A stretch of DNA of 62,500 bases from Rhizobium binae (GCF_017357225.1 NZ_CP071604.1:1-62500), one strand, 5' to 3'. Positions 19,668-29,891 are shown, numbered from the stretch's first letter. Numbers and translations: made by a program. Notes: generated by a model not told the origin, from the sequence alone.

Positions 19668-20573
19668 TTGAACTGGATCACCAACTACGTTCGCCCGCGG
19701 ATCAATTCCATGCTGGGCCGTCGCGAAGTGCCGGAGAACCTCTGGATCAAGTGCCCGGAAACGGGTGAAATGGTTTTTCATAAGGATCTCGAATCCAACA
19801 AATGGGTCATTCCGGCATCCGGTTATCACATGAAGATGCCGGCCAAGGCACGCCTCGCCGATCTCTTCGACAATGGCGAATACGAATCATTGCCGCAGCC
19901 GAAGGTCGCCCAGGACCCGCTGAAGTTCCGCGATTCCAAAAAGTATATCGATCGCCTGCGCGATAGCCGCGTGAAGACTGAACAGGAGGACACGATCCTC
20001 GCCGGTCTCGGAAAGGTGCGGGGGCTGAAGCTCGTCGCCGTCGTGCATGAGTTCAACTTTATTGGCGGTTCGCTCGGCATTGCGGCCGGCGAGGCGATCG
20101 TCAAGGCGTTCGAACGTGCGACGTCGGAAAAGTGCCCGCTGGTAATGTTCCCCGCCTCCGGCGGCGCGCGCATGCAGGAAGGCATTCTCTCGCTTATGCA
20201 GCTGCCGCGCACGACGGTTGCCGTCGACCTGCTGAAGGAATCCGGCCAGCCCTATGTCGTCGTGCTGACCAACCCGACGACGGGTGGCGTTACCGCCTCC
20301 TACGCCATGCTCGGAGATATCCATCTGGCCGAGCCCGGTGCCGAAATCGGCTTTGCCGGCAAGCGGGTCATTGAGCAGACGCTGCGCGAAAAGCTGCCGG
20401 AGGGCTTCCAGACCTCCGAATATCTGCTGGAACATGGTATGGTCGACATGGTCGTCAAGCGTCACGATATTCCCGAAACCCTGGCGCGCCTGCTGAAGAT
20501 CCTGACGAAGAAGCCCGTCTCGGCGGCCAATGACGTGAATGGCGGCGCCATCGCCCTGGCGGCGAGCGCCTGA
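19668..20573 (+). CDS. accD: Acetyl-CoA carboxylase carboxyltransferase beta subunit
   Basis: The 301-residue subunit, with AccA, transfers the carboxyl group from biotin to acetyl-CoA in fatty acid synthesis. [17 protein letters not shown] and [17 protein letters not shown] are the carboxyltransferase core. The TTG start at 19668 follows AGGAG with an eight-base gap. Odd: the N-terminal Cys4 zinc ribbon of most AccD proteins is lost. Aligned without gaps to the E. coli ribbon, only Cys29 remains; the other three positions are Thr32, Ile48 and Ser51. The gene is placed between trpA and folC, as in other rhizobia. Confidence 0.95.
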   Translation: MNWITNYVRPRINSMLGRREVPENLWIKCPETGEMVFHKDLESNKWVIPASGYHMKMPAKARLADLFDNGEYESLPQPKVAQDPLKFRDSKKYIDRLRDSRVKTEQEDTILAGLGKVRGLKLVAVVHEFNFIGGSLGIAAGEAIVKAFERATSEKCPLVMFPASGGARMQEGILSLMQLPRTTVAVDLLKESGQPYVVVLTNPTTGGVTASYAMLGDIHLAEPGAEIGFAGKRVIEQTLREKLPEGFQTSEYLLEHGMVDMVVKRHDIPETLARLLKILTKKPVSAANDVNGGAIALAASA

Positions 20574-20600
20574 TAACCGACAAGCAGGCGGGGTGCCGAA

Positions 20601-21953
20601 TTGATACCCAGAGGCCAAACCGCGGTGAGTGAGGCAGCGCACGAGATCGAACAACTCATGGGATTGCATCCCAAGGGATTCGACTTGTCGCTGGATCGCA
20701 TCACCCGTCTTCTCGAGAAACTCGGCAATCCGCACCGGAAATTGCCGCCGGTGATCCATGTCGCCGGCACCAACGGCAAGGGCTCGGTTACTGCCTTCTG
20801 CCGCGCTTTGCTGGAGGCGGGCGGCTACAGCGCCCATGTCCACACCTCGCCACATCTCGTCAATTGGCACGAGCGTTATCGCATCGGTGTGGCGGGCGGG
20901 CGCGGGCAGCTCGTCGAGGATGCCGTGTTTGCCGATGCCCTGCGTCGTGTGGCCGATGCCAATGCCGGTCAGCACATCACTGTCTTCGAAATCCTGACGG
21001 CGGTCACCTTCATTCTGTTTTCCGAACATCCGGCCGACGCGGCGATCATCGAAGTTGGCCTCGGCGGCCGCTTCGACGCTACCAATGTCATTTCCGATCC
21101 GGCTGTTTCGGTGATCATGCCGATCTCGCTCGATCACCAGCCCTATCTCGGCGACAGGGTCGAACTGATCGCAGCCGAAAAGGCCGGCATCATGAAGGCG
21201 GGATTGCCTGTGGTGATCGGCCACCAGGAATATGACGCCGCGCTCGACGTGCTGATGTCGACGGCCGAGCGGCTGCATTGCCCGAGCGCCGTTTTCGGGC
21301 AGGATTTCATGGCGCATGAGGAATATGGCCGGCTCGTCTATCAGGACGAATACGGGCTTGCCGACCTGCCGCTGCCGCGCCTTCCCGGCCGCCATCAATA
21401 TGCCAATGCCGCTGCCGCCATCCGCGCCGTCAAGGCCGCAGGCTTTACCGTCACCGAGACGATGATGGAAAAGGCGATGAATTCGGTCGAATGGCCAGGC
21501 CGGCTGCAGCGCCTCAGCGAGGGCCGGCTGCTGCAATATGCTTCCGCCGGCGCCGAAATCTGGGTCGATGGCGGGCATAATCCCGGTGCCGGCGAAGTGA
21601 TCGCCGAAGCCATGGCCAATTTCGAGGAACGCCAGTCGCGGCCGCTGTTCCTGATCATCGGCATGATCAACACCAAAGACCCGGTTGGCTATTTCAAAGC
21701 CTTCGCCGGACTGGTCGAGAAGGTTTTCTGCGTGCCGATCCGCGGCAGCGATGCGATGATCGATCCGGTGATCTTATCGAATGCTGCCTATGATGCCGGT
21801 TTGGTTGCCGAGCCGATGTCGACGGTCGGCGAGGCGCTCGAAGCCATAAAGGCCGTTACCGATCCGCAGGCGCTGCCGCCGCGCATCCTCGTCGGCGGTT
21901 CCCTCTACCTCGTCGGCGACGTGCTTTCCGACAACGGCACGCCGCCGAAATGA
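20601..21953 (+). CDS. folC: Folylpolyglutamate synthase / dihydrofolate synthase
   Basis: The 450-residue Mur-ligase family enzyme adds glutamate to dihydropteroate and to folates. The P-loop HVAGTNGKGSV is at residues 53-63. HTSPHLVNWHERYRIG, EVGLGGRFDATNV, the SLDHQPYLG block and the DGGHNPGA site are present. The start could be the TTG at 20601 (GGCGGGG upstream) or the GTG at 20625 (MSEAAHEIEQL, with AGAGG upstream); I report the longer. It closes the trp-accD run and is followed by a perfect terminator. Confidence 0.93.
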   Translation: MIPRGQTAVSEAAHEIEQLMGLHPKGFDLSLDRITRLLEKLGNPHRKLPPVIHVAGTNGKGSVTAFCRALLEAGGYSAHVHTSPHLVNWHERYRIGVAGGRGQLVEDAVFADALRRVADANAGQHITVFEILTAVTFILFSEHPADAAIIEVGLGGRFDATNVISDPAVSVIMPISLDHQPYLGDRVELIAAEKAGIMKAGLPVVIGHQEYDAALDVLMSTAERLHCPSAVFGQDFMAHEEYGRLVYQDEYGLADLPLPRLPGRHQYANAAAAIRAVKAAGFTVTETMMEKAMNSVEWPGRLQRLSEGRLLQYASAGAEIWVDGGHNPGAGEVIAEAMANFEERQSRPLFLIIGMINTKDPVGYFKAFAGLVEKVFCVPIRGSDAMIDPVILSNAAYDAGLVAEPMSTVGEALEAIKAVTDPQALPPRILVGGSLYLVGDVLSDNGTPPK

Positions 21954-21966
21954 GCGCGTCACATTG

Positions 21967-21994
21967 AAAAAGCCCGGTCGAAGCCGGGCTTTTT
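21967..21994. terminator. Bidirectional terminator between folC and trxA
   Basis: AAAAAGCCCGG (21967-21977) pairs with CCGGGCTTTTT (21984-21994) around a six-base loop. It can end both convergent genes. Confidence 0.9.
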
Positions 21995-22021
21995 CGTCAA
22001 TCTGATCTCAGACGATACCAA

Positions 22022-22342
22022 TCACGCAGCGTTCGAAATCCAGTTCGAAAGCGCGGTCTTCGGCTTGGCGCCGACCGAGATATCGGCGACTTCGCCGCCT
22101 TTGAAGATTGCAAGCGTCGGAATGGAGCGCACACCGAACTGCGCGGCGAGCTCCGGATTCTCGTCGATATTCAGCTTGGCCACCTTCACCTTGCCTTCCA
22201 TCTCGACGGCGATTTCCTCGAGGCTCGGAGCAATCATTTTGCACGGCCCGCACCATTCAGCCCAGAAATCGACGACGACGGGTTCTGCGGATTCCAGAAC
22301 TTCCGACTGGAAGTTATTGATATCGACTTTCACGGTAGCCAT
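22022..22342 (-). CDS. trxA: Thioredoxin
   Basis: The 106-residue protein has the WCGPCK active site (Cys31, Cys34), the family stretch [16 protein letters not shown] and the cis-proline region [12 protein letters not shown]. It is the general cytoplasmic disulfide reductant, fed by thioredoxin reductase. The start at 22342 ([10 protein letters not shown]) follows AAAGGAGCAG; the frame is open for 12 more codons without support. It is the last gene of the long minus-strand run below addA, 75 bases from it, and may also have its own promoter. Confidence 0.96.
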   Translation of the reverse strand: MATVKVDINNFQSEVLESAEPVVVDFWAEWCGPCKMIAPSLEEIAVEMEGKVKVAKLNIDENPELAAQFGVRSIPTLAIFKGGEVADISVGAKPKTALSNWISNAA

Positions 22343-22417
22343 GGGCTGCTCCTTTAAAGGAATTGGGTGTTGAACCACATGTGATGGTGCGGTGCCGAAT
22401 TTTCAATGTCCGGTATT

Positions 22418-25400
22418 TCACTTTGTCTTGAGTCCTGCAAGCGCCAAACCGAGCGCCTTTTCGCTCAGCGTGTAGAGCGAGGCGTTCTCGGTATAGACAA
22501 GCATGCAGTCGATGCGCTTGCCTGGATAGAGTGGCGCGAGAATCTCGCGATAGATCGCCAGCTGTGCCCGGTGCGCAAAGGGGATGGCCTCCTCGGTCGC
22601 CGGCGGCACCCGATTGGTTTTGTAATCGAGAATGACGACGCGATCGGTAAGCACGGCCAGCCGATCGATGCGGCCGGAGACGGCATAGCGCCTGCCGTCG
22701 AGCATCAATGTCCCCATGATCGAGACCTCGGGCCGGGCCTGCTCGCCGAGGACGGGCTGCAAGTCCTTTTCATCCAAAAGTTTCAAAACCGATTCGACCA
22801 GCTTGCGGCGTTCGGGCTCCGGCCAGAATCGCGCCGCCCGTTCGCCGTAACGCTGCGCTGCGCCTGGCCGTGCGTCTGGCGGAATATCGGGAAGCGCCTG
22901 CAGCATGCGATGCAGCAGCCTGCCCTTCTCCAGCGAGAGATCACTGCGTTGTTTCTCCGAAAAGAGCGGCGAAGTGACAACCAGGCCGCCTTCGTCTTCG
23001 TTGATGATCGTCCCGGCGCCGGAAGGGCTGAGGGGCCGAGGCAGTTCCGCCGGTGGCGGCAAAGGCTGCAGCAGGCCTAGAGGCAATGGCTCTTCGTTGT
23101 CGCGCGTTTCGCTGCGGTTGATCCGCTCGAAGCTCCGCTCCACCCGCGGTACGCGCCACCTGATGCCCGCCCATTCCCCGTCAGGATCGGAGAAGCTCGC
23201 TGCCTCCACATGCGGATGGCCTTCATTGAGCGCGGTGGAAATCATCATATGCCAGCTGTCGTTGTTCGCGCGCACGCCGCGGTAGCCGCAGACGACCAGC
23301 CGGTCGGCGGCCCGCGTCATGGCGACATAGAGCAGCCGGCGATACTCCTCTTCGGCCAGCATCTGGATTCGCGCGGCATCGTTCTGCGTCAGCGAATTGG
23401 CGAGGTCGGCGACGGGAACCCAAGCGGGCATCGGCGGTTCGTCCGGGTCGGTTTCGATCAGGCGAAGCTTCGGCAGATGCGTATGCGTAAAGGCTTTTGA
23501 GCCGCCGTCGACCAGGAAAACGATCGGTGCTTCAAGACCCTTCGAGGCATGCACGGTCATGATTCTGACCTCGTTGCGCCCCTTGTCCTGCTCGCGCTTC
23601 ACTTCGGGCGCTTCGAGCTCGAGCGTCGAGATGAAGGATTGCAGCCCGGGAAGGCCGGAGCTCTCATGGTCGAGGGTGAAGGTCAGGAATTCGTCGAGGA
23701 TATCGCTGACTTCGGTGCCGAGGCGGGCGAGAAACTGCCGCCGTCCGCCGTGGCTGCCCAGCAGGCGCGCGTAGAAATCATGCACCGACAGGTTTTTCGA
23801 TTGTCGGAGAAACAGTTCCAGCTTTTCGACCGCCGCGCGGAAACGCTCGTTACCGTCGGCGGCGAATTTCTTGAGATGGCTCCAGACGCTCTCATTGTCG
23901 CCCCGCAGTGCCGCGCTCGCAAAGATGTCCTCCTCGGAGAGATCGAAAAGCGGGCTCTTGAGCACGGCGGCGAGCGACAGGTCATCTTCCGGCAGAAGCA
24001 GGAAACGGCCGAGCGCCAGCAGATCCTGCACGGCGATATGGCTGGTCAGCACCAGCCTGTCGGCGCCGGCGACGGGAATGTCGCCGCGACGCTTCAAGGC
24101 GCGCGTCAGCGCATTGACGAAGGCGTCGCGCTTGCGCACCAGCACCAGGATATCACCGGCCTCGATCAGCCGCTCCTTGCCCTTGTCGACGATCGTTTCA
24201 CGGCCGACGAGCGTGCCGATCGAATGGGCGATCCGCCGCGCCAGAATTGCGGCCGGCGCGCTTTCCGGCGTCGCATCGAACGGGGCCGTCCAATCCTCTT
24301 CCTTCACTACCGCTTCCGGCGCGACCATTTCCCAGAGATCGACGGCGCCGGGATGTCCGATCCGGCTGGAACGATGAACGACAGGCTCGCCGACGGCGCT
24401 GAGGCCTCGCGCATTGTCTGATGTTCTGAAGATCTCGTCGACGGCCTCGAGCACGTCAGCGGTCGAGCGGAAGGAGAGCGGCAGCCGCACGGAAGAAAAG
24501 CTCTGTCCGCTGTCGGAGACGCGCCGCCGCGTCCGGTCGCTCTCTTCGGAAAAACGCTCGGGCCGCGCCCCCTGAAAAGAATAGATCGACTGTTTCTCGT
24601 CGCCGACGGCAAACAGCGTCCGCACGATCGGCCGGGCGCTCGCGCCGGAAAAGAAATCCTCGGCAAGGGATTGGATGACGCTCCATTGGATCGGACTGGT
24701 ATCCTGCGCCTCGTCGACGAGGATGTGATCGATACCCCGGTCGAGCTTGTAATGGATCCAGGGACCGACGCCGCTCTTCGTCAACAGGTCGGAGGTGCGG
24801 GTGATCAGGTCCTCGAAATCGAGCTGGCTGCGCTGTTTCTTCAGTTCCTCGTAATCGTGATTCAGCCGGTCGGCGAGCACGAGCACGGCCTGCGTAGCGC
24901 TGTGCATCCGCATCAGTTTCAGCCGGTCGCGGCTTGCCGCGACATGCGCACGAGCGGCGGCGATGGCGTCGGTCAATTGCGGCGCTTCGGCAAGCATGGC
25001 CTTGACCAGGAACTGCGAGTCCGTTTTCTGCTCGCCCTTCGCCGTCAGGAAAATCTTCTCGAGCATCGCGGCGCGCCTGGCGTCATCCCGCTCCCGGCCG
25101 GCGAGCCTGAGGCCATAGGCAACCTCTTGCGCCTTGGCGCCGCCCTTTTGATCGGCCAGCGACAGATAAAGTTCCAGCGTGCCGCCCGAAAGTGCCGGCA
25201 GCGGCCAGTACTGCGCCGCAATGCCTCGCTCCGTGTCATCGGCGGCGAGACCGAGTTTTTTGCGCAGAACCATGTCCACGCCGCCCTGCCGTTCGGCGGC
25301 TGCGGTAAAGCGGCGGATGGGGTTGCGGTTGGCGACAATGTCGCCGAGCAGATTCTCCAGGCCGGATTCGTCGCCGAGATTGAGCACGTAGGCGAAAGCC

Positions 25401-25969
25401 TCTGCAAGGGCGCTGCCTTCTTCAGGCGTCGTCGCCGTCAGCAGCGCCCGGCGCGCATCGGAAAGCAGCGCCGCGGCGGCGCGATCGTCGAGAACCGAGA
25501 AATGCCCGGCGACATTGGCCTCCAGCGGGAACTGATGGAGAAGCGCCTCGCAAAAGGCATGGATCGTCTGGATCTTCAAGCCGCCCGGCGTCTCCAGCGC
25601 CTTGGCAAAGAGCCGCCGGGCCTCGGCCAGTTTTATGCGGTCGGGCGCCGTCCCTTCGATCTGCATGATCCGCCCGCTGAGATCTTCATCGTCGAGCACC
25701 ACCCAGTCCGCCAGCCGTTCGAAGACGCGGTTCGACATTTCCGAAGCCGCGGCCTTGGTGTAGGTGAGGCAGAGAATGGCTGAAGGCCGCGCGCCGGCGA
25801 GCAGAAGCCGGATGACGCGCTGGGTCAGGACATGCGTCTTGCCGGAACCGGCATTGGCCGAAACCCATGCCGAGCGCACCGGATCGGAGGCGATCGCCTG
25901 CTGGATCGTGGTCCAGCCGATCCAGGCCCCGGGATCGTCGCTATCAGGAAGGTCGCTCACCTCATTCAT
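22418..25969 (-). CDS. addA: Double-strand break repair helicase-nuclease AddA
   Basis: The 1183-residue protein is an alphaproteobacterial AddA, a UvrD-like helicase fused to a RecB-type nuclease. Walker A is SANAGSGKTHVL (about residues 37-48). Helicase motifs DEAQDTSPIQW, VGDEKQSIYSFQGA, MTVHASKGLEAP and YVAMTRAADRL follow in order. The nuclease motif VVILDYKTN lies near the C-terminus (about residue 1115). With AddB it processes broken ends to load RecA. The start at 25969 (MNEVSDLPDS) overlaps the end of addB by 8 bases. The frame is open 152 codons further upstream, but that is shadow sequence inside addB. Confidence 0.95.
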   Translation of the reverse strand: MNEVSDLPDSDDPGAWIGWTTIQQAIASDPVRSAWVSANAGSGKTHVLTQRVIRLLLAGARPSAILCLTYTKAAASEMSNRVFERLADWVVLDDEDLSGRIMQIEGTAPDRIKLAEARRLFAKALETPGGLKIQTIHAFCEALLHQFPLEANVAGHFSVLDDRAAAALLSDARRALLTATTPEEGSALAEAFAYVLNLGDESGLENLLGDIVANRNPIRRFTAAAERQGGVDMVLRKKLGLAADDTERGIAAQYWPLPALSGGTLELYLSLADQKGGAKAQEVAYGLRLAGRERDDARRAAMLEKIFLTAKGEQKTDSQFLVKAMLAEAPQLTDAIAAARAHVAASRDRLKLMRMHSATQAVLVLADRLNHDYEELKKQRSQLDFEDLITRTSDLLTKSGVGPWIHYKLDRGIDHILVDEAQDTSPIQWSVIQSLAEDFFSGASARPIVRTLFAVGDEKQSIYSFQGARPERFSEESDRTRRRVSDSGQSFSSVRLPLSFRSTADVLEAVDEIFRTSDNARGLSAVGEPVVHRSSRIGHPGAVDLWEMVAPEAVVKEEDWTAPFDATPESAPAAILARRIAHSIGTLVGRETIVDKGKERLIEAGDILVLVRKRDAFVNALTRALKRRGDIPVAGADRLVLTSHIAVQDLLALGRFLLLPEDDLSLAAVLKSPLFDLSEEDIFASAALRGDNESVWSHLKKFAADGNERFRAAVEKLELFLRQSKNLSVHDFYARLLGSHGGRRQFLARLGTEVSDILDEFLTFTLDHESSGLPGLQSFISTLELEAPEVKREQDKGRNEVRIMTVHASKGLEAPIVFLVDGGSKAFTHTHLPKLRLIETDPDEPPMPAWVPVADLANSLTQNDAARIQMLAEEEYRRLLYVAMTRAADRLVVCGYRGVRANNDSWHMMISTALNEGHPHVEAASFSDPDGEWAGIRWRVPRVERSFERINRSETRDNEEPLPLGLLQPLPPPAELPRPLSPSGAGTIINEDEGGLVVTSPLFSEKQRSDLSLEKGRLLHRMLQALPDIPPDARPGAAQRYGERAARFWPEPERRKLVESVLKLLDEKDLQPVLGEQARPEVSIMGTLMLDGRRYAVSGRIDRLAVLTDRVVILDYKTNRVPPATEEAIPFAHRAQLAIYREILAPLYPGKRIDCMLVYTENASLYTLSEKALGLALAGLKTK

Positions 25970-28900
25970 CGCCGCCGCCTTCCTCATTCTCGGCCGTCGA
26001 CCATTCGGAGACGCGGGCGAGATGATCGTAGTCGCCGCCGAATTCAAATTGCTGCGCCGGGATGAGTCGTGAGGTAAAGCCCTTTTCGCCGGATTGCAGC
26101 AGGCTGACGAACTTGACCAGCTGATCGACGGATTCCTCGGCAAGGTCGATCGCCGATTTCGCCTTGTCGCTGCGGGCGGCAGTTTCATTGTTGACCATAT
26201 CGACCTGGAACCGGGTTCCGGGACGCAGGCGGACATAGAGCAGATCCTGTGGCGTAAGGCTCCCGGCATCACGAAAGGCGCCGGCGCGCAAGGCCGCCGC
26301 TTCCAGCGCGAGCTGCGGATCGAGAAGCGCGCGTGCCTGCGCCGGCGACGGGTTGTAGCCGGTCTTGTAGTCGATGATATCGGCGGCGTTCGGCCCGATA
26401 ATGTCGATCCGGTCCGCGATGCCATTGAGCCGGATATTGATCGTCTCCAGCTCCACGCCGCCGCGCACTTCCGTCAGCGTCCTGCGGATGGCTGGCCGCC
26501 GTCCGGCCTCCCATTCGAGAAAGGCGCGCGCCACTTCCCGAAAGCGTGGCCGCCACACGGCATCGATATGCGGCGGCAGCTTTTCCATGTCGAAAAGCTC
26601 CGTCAGGATGAGCTCCATCGCCGCTGCCGCCTCCGGCGTGCCGGCCACATGGGCCGCGCGGATGAACCGGTCGATGATCTTGTGATAGAGCGTACCGCGT
26701 TCGGCCGCTCCGGGATCGCGATTGAACGCCTCGACCGGATCGAGCCGCAGGATACGGCGGGCATAGATGGCATAGGGATCGCGGCGCAGCCGCCCGACCT
26801 CGCTGAAGGAGTAGGATTTCGGCTGCAGCGCCAGCGGCGGTTTCGGCGAAGGCCGCTGCGCCGGCGCCTGGGTCTCTCCCCGATCGATGAGACCGGCCCA
26901 TTGCAGGAAGCGGGTGCCGCGCCCCTTGAGTTCCGCTTCGAACGCCTCCCCGCCGAGCGCCAGCAGCCGCTGGAGCCAGCGCGAGGCGACCGTCGGCGTC
27001 GAACCCTGGCGCAGCGCTCTGGAATAGATCAGGTGGCGGGTGCCGTTCGCCATCTCGAAATCATGCGCCAGCTGGCCTATGCGCCGCTCCGGCGGCTCGA
27101 GCCCGATCTCCGTCTTCATCATTCGCGGAATGAACGGATTGTTGGCGCTCTGCCCGGGCCATGAGCCTTCGTTCAGCCCGCCGAGGATCAGCGTATCGAC
27201 GCTCTGCAGCCGAGCTTCCAGCGTGCCGAAGATGAACAGCCTGGGGTGGCTCAGCGCCCGAGGCTTCACCGCATGGCCGGCGGCAAGGGCCGCCATGATG
27301 TCGACCCATTGCGGCCCGTCGGCCTCCATCTGCCCGTCGGTGTCGATCACTTCGCCGAGAAGGGAGGCAAGGGCATTCCCCGCCTCGTTCGACCAGAGAT
27401 CGGCAAGATTGCCCTGCGGATCGACCGCGACCGCTTCGAGAGCACGGCCGGTGCGCGCGGCCCATTCGGAAAGCGTGAAACTTGCCGTCTTGCCGCGATC
27501 CTCCGGCCGGTGCCGGATCAGCGCGGCGGCAAGGGGTTCCGTCGCCCGGCCAACCCGGCGGGCAAGCTCGAATGCGGCCTCGGCGGCCTCGGCGGGAAGC
27601 GCCTTTCGCCATTGCGGTGGGTGCCTGTCCAGGGCCTGTTCGGCAAGCTGATGGGTGAGCAGCGGCTCCAGTGCGCTGATATCCACTTCCGCCACGCCGC
27701 CGCGCAGCGCCAGCAGTTCGAGCGCCTCGGTGGCGGAAATCAGCGTGGCGCGTTCGAGGCCGAAGCTGGCCAGCGGATGTTTGAGCAGCGAGACGATCGC
27801 CACCGGATCACCAGGGCGCAGCGCCGCCTCCAGCAGCAATTTCAGCAAGCTGCCTTGCGGCGTGGCCGAAAGCGGCGTGCCGGCCGAATCGTCGGCGAGG
27901 ATGCCGAAGCGGGAAAGCTCCGCCATCACCCGTCGGGCGAGGTTGCGGTCCGGCGTGATCAGGGCTGCCCGGCTCTCGCCGTCCTGCCCAGGCCTTTCCA
28001 GCGCCAGTCTGAGCGCGACGGCAATCGCGGTTGCTTCCTCGCGCTCGTTGGCGGCTTCGATCAGCGAAACGGCGTTGAAGGCCGAAGTGAGCGCTCCCCC
28101 GGGCAGTTCGCTCTTCCATGTTCCCCAGTCGCTTGTCGCCTCCGCCGGGGCGAGCGCCCGGGACAGGATCTCCGCGCGCCGGTCAAGATCGGCCTCCGGC
28201 CTGTCGAGGATGCAGACATCGGCCCGTGTCAGCCTCAGCCTCTTCAACAGCGACGACAACCCGTATTGCGGATGGCTCCGGCTTGCCGGATCGGCATGTT
28301 GGCCCGGCACCGGTTCCGGCGCGACCATCTGCCAATGTCCTTCGGGCATGGCGAGATCGAGTCCTGGAAGGACGATTACGCCTTCGGGCAGATCGGCGAC
28401 GGCGGCGATCAGATCGGCAGTCGCCGGAACCGAACCCGTCGAGCCGGCGATGATGATCGGCCCGCCGGGCTTGGACGCCGAAAGCCGGGCTGCTTCGGCT
28501 CTGAGAATGGCGTTTCTGTGCCGTGCCGGTGAAGATTTGCCGAGTTCGGAAAGCCGCTCCGGCCAGAAGGCACTGGCGATCTGCAGAAACTCGGCGGTCA
28601 GCTGCCACCAGGCGGCATAGTCGCCGGTATCGAGCTTCGACAGTTCCGACCAATCGAGGTCCTCGGTTTCCATGGAATCGATCAGCTCGGCGAGGTTGCG
28701 GGCAAGCCAGATCGCGTCCGCCGGACTTGCCGGCGCAACCAGCGGCGAATCCGAATGAATATGGCGGACGATCTCCGGTAGCTTGTTTCGCCAGGCAAGG
28801 ATCAGCCGCGCCAGTTCCAGCAGTCGCGCAGTATTCGACAGCGGCTGGGCAAGGTCGATCGTCGCCGGCAGCGCCTCGTCGAAATAGCCGCTATCATCGT

Positions 28901-29156
28901 CGGTTTCGCCGAGGGGGCGGATGACAGGCAGGATCGCCGACCGGCCGCCGAGCAGATCGACGAATGCCGAGCGCAGCACGCGCACGGCACGCCGGGTCGG
29001 CAGATACATGGTTACTCTGGCGAGCGACAGCGGGTCGTCGACATCATGCCGGAAGAGCGGCGTCAATCGGCCGTCGCACAGTGCCGCCGCCAGGGTTTTC
29101 AGGAAGGGAAGGCCCGCCGGGATCGTCAGGATACGTGGCTGGTGCCGCTCCGTCAT
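25962..29156 (-). CDS. addB: Double-strand break repair protein AddB
   Basis: The 1064-residue partner of AddA begins RILTIPAGLPFLKTLA and ends in a nuclease domain with DIIDYKTGYNPSP (Asp929-Lys931). The middle resembles an inactive helicase (TLILGGLNEGSWPGQ, NNPFIPRMM). There is no Walker A lysine motif, as expected for the alphaproteobacterial type. It contains only two cysteines, both in the N-terminal third, so it cannot form the four-cysteine iron-sulfur cluster known from Bacillus AddB. It starts three bases after the upstream nucleotidyltransferase gene and overlaps addA by eight. Confidence 0.94.
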   Translation of the reverse strand: MTERHQPRILTIPAGLPFLKTLAAALCDGRLTPLFRHDVDDPLSLARVTMYLPTRRAVRVLRSAFVDLLGGRSAILPVIRPLGETDDDSGYFDEALPATIDLAQPLSNTARLLELARLILAWRNKLPEIVRHIHSDSPLVAPASPADAIWLARNLAELIDSMETEDLDWSELSKLDTGDYAAWWQLTAEFLQIASAFWPERLSELGKSSPARHRNAILRAEAARLSASKPGGPIIIAGSTGSVPATADLIAAVADLPEGVIVLPGLDLAMPEGHWQMVAPEPVPGQHADPASRSHPQYGLSSLLKRLRLTRADVCILDRPEADLDRRAEILSRALAPAEATSDWGTWKSELPGGALTSAFNAVSLIEAANEREEATAIAVALRLALERPGQDGESRAALITPDRNLARRVMAELSRFGILADDSAGTPLSATPQGSLLKLLLEAALRPGDPVAIVSLLKHPLASFGLERATLISATEALELLALRGGVAEVDISALEPLLTHQLAEQALDRHPPQWRKALPAEAAEAAFELARRVGRATEPLAAALIRHRPEDRGKTASFTLSEWAARTGRALEAVAVDPQGNLADLWSNEAGNALASLLGEVIDTDGQMEADGPQWVDIMAALAAGHAVKPRALSHPRLFIFGTLEARLQSVDTLILGGLNEGSWPGQSANNPFIPRMMKTEIGLEPPERRIGQLAHDFEMANGTRHLIYSRALRQGSTPTVASRWLQRLLALGGEAFEAELKGRGTRFLQWAGLIDRGETQAPAQRPSPKPPLALQPKSYSFSEVGRLRRDPYAIYARRILRLDPVEAFNRDPGAAERGTLYHKIIDRFIRAAHVAGTPEAAAAMELILTELFDMEKLPPHIDAVWRPRFREVARAFLEWEAGRRPAIRRTLTEVRGGVELETINIRLNGIADRIDIIGPNAADIIDYKTGYNPSPAQARALLDPQLALEAAALRAGAFRDAGSLTPQDLLYVRLRPGTRFQVDMVNNETAARSDKAKSAIDLAEESVDQLVKFVSLLQSGEKGFTSRLIPAQQFEFGGDYDHLARVSEWSTAENEEGGGDE

Positions 29157-29159
29157 GGC

Positions 29160-29891
29160 TCACGCGAACGCCCGCAACCTGCGGATCGTTTCCTCCGCCT
29201 CGCCGATCGCCTCCGGCGTTCCGACAGTCAGCCAGTGCCCATCGAGGACCAGGCCGAAAAGCCGGTCGCGAGCGATCGCCTTGTCGAAATAGATATTCAG
29301 ATTGAAGGCATCCTGCGGCGCATCGTCGAACAGAGACGGGTTCATGGCGATCGCGCCGGCATAGACGACGGGGTTGGACGGGTCGTCGCGGTAACGTCTC
29401 AGCCGGCCGTCGGCCGCAAGGCTGAAGTCGTTCTTGCCGTTGTGACCGGTAGTATCTTCGATCCGCACGCAAAGCAGCGCCATGTCCATCCGCTCGGCAT
29501 CGAAGAATCCGGCTAAGCGTTGCAGGTTCGTCGGCCGTCCCGGCTGCTCGCCGATCCAGAAGAGGTCGGCATTCATGACGAAGATATTGTCGCGCTCAAG
29601 CAGCCTCAATCCCTTCGCCAGCCCGCCGCCGGAATTCATCAGCCCGCCCCGCTCGTCGGATATGATGATCTCGAGGCCGCGATAATTGCCGAGATGGTCG
29701 AGCATCTGGTCGGCATGGTGGTGAACGTTGACGACGGCCCGTTCGACGCCGGCCGCCACCAGAGCATCCAGCGCATAGTCGATCATCGGCTTGCCGTCGA
29801 TCTTCACCAGCGGCTTCGGGATCGTGTCGGTGATCGGGCGCATGCGGGTTCCGAGACCCGCGGCCAGTACCATGGCTTGTCTGATGGTCAT
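29160..29891 (-). CDS. murU: Nucleotidyltransferase, probable MurNAc-1-phosphate uridylyltransferase (MurU)
   Basis: The 243-residue protein has the sugar-nucleotidyltransferase signature LAAGLGTRMRPITDTIPKPL (residues 9-28), then VNVHHHADQM, NADLFWIG and the C-terminal WLTVGTPEAIGEAE. General annotation would be glucose-1-phosphate thymidylyl- or mannose-1-phosphate guanylyltransferase-like. The neighbour AmgK domain points to MurU, which forms UDP-MurNAc from MurNAc-1-phosphate in the anabolic peptidoglycan recycling route described in Pseudomonas and Caulobacter. It starts 13 bases after the tsaE-amgK stop and ends three bases before addB. The function is inferred mainly from context. Confidence 0.85.
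   Translation of the reverse strand: MTIRQAMVLAAGLGTRMRPITDTIPKPLVKIDGKPMIDYALDALVAAGVERAVVNVHHHADQMLDHLGNYRGLEIIISDERGGLMNSGGGLAKGLRLLERDNIFVMNADLFWIGEQPGRPTNLQRLAGFFDAERMDMALLCVRIEDTTGHNGKNDFSLAADGRLRRYRDDPSNPVVYAGAIAMNPSLFDDAPQDAFNLNIYFDKAIARDRLFGLVLDGHWLTVGTPEAIGEAEETIRRLRAFA

Noticed and set aside
19887..21578. 563-codon minus-strand frame opposite accD and folC
   Set aside because: It is antisense to two well-supported enzymes and has no family resemblance.
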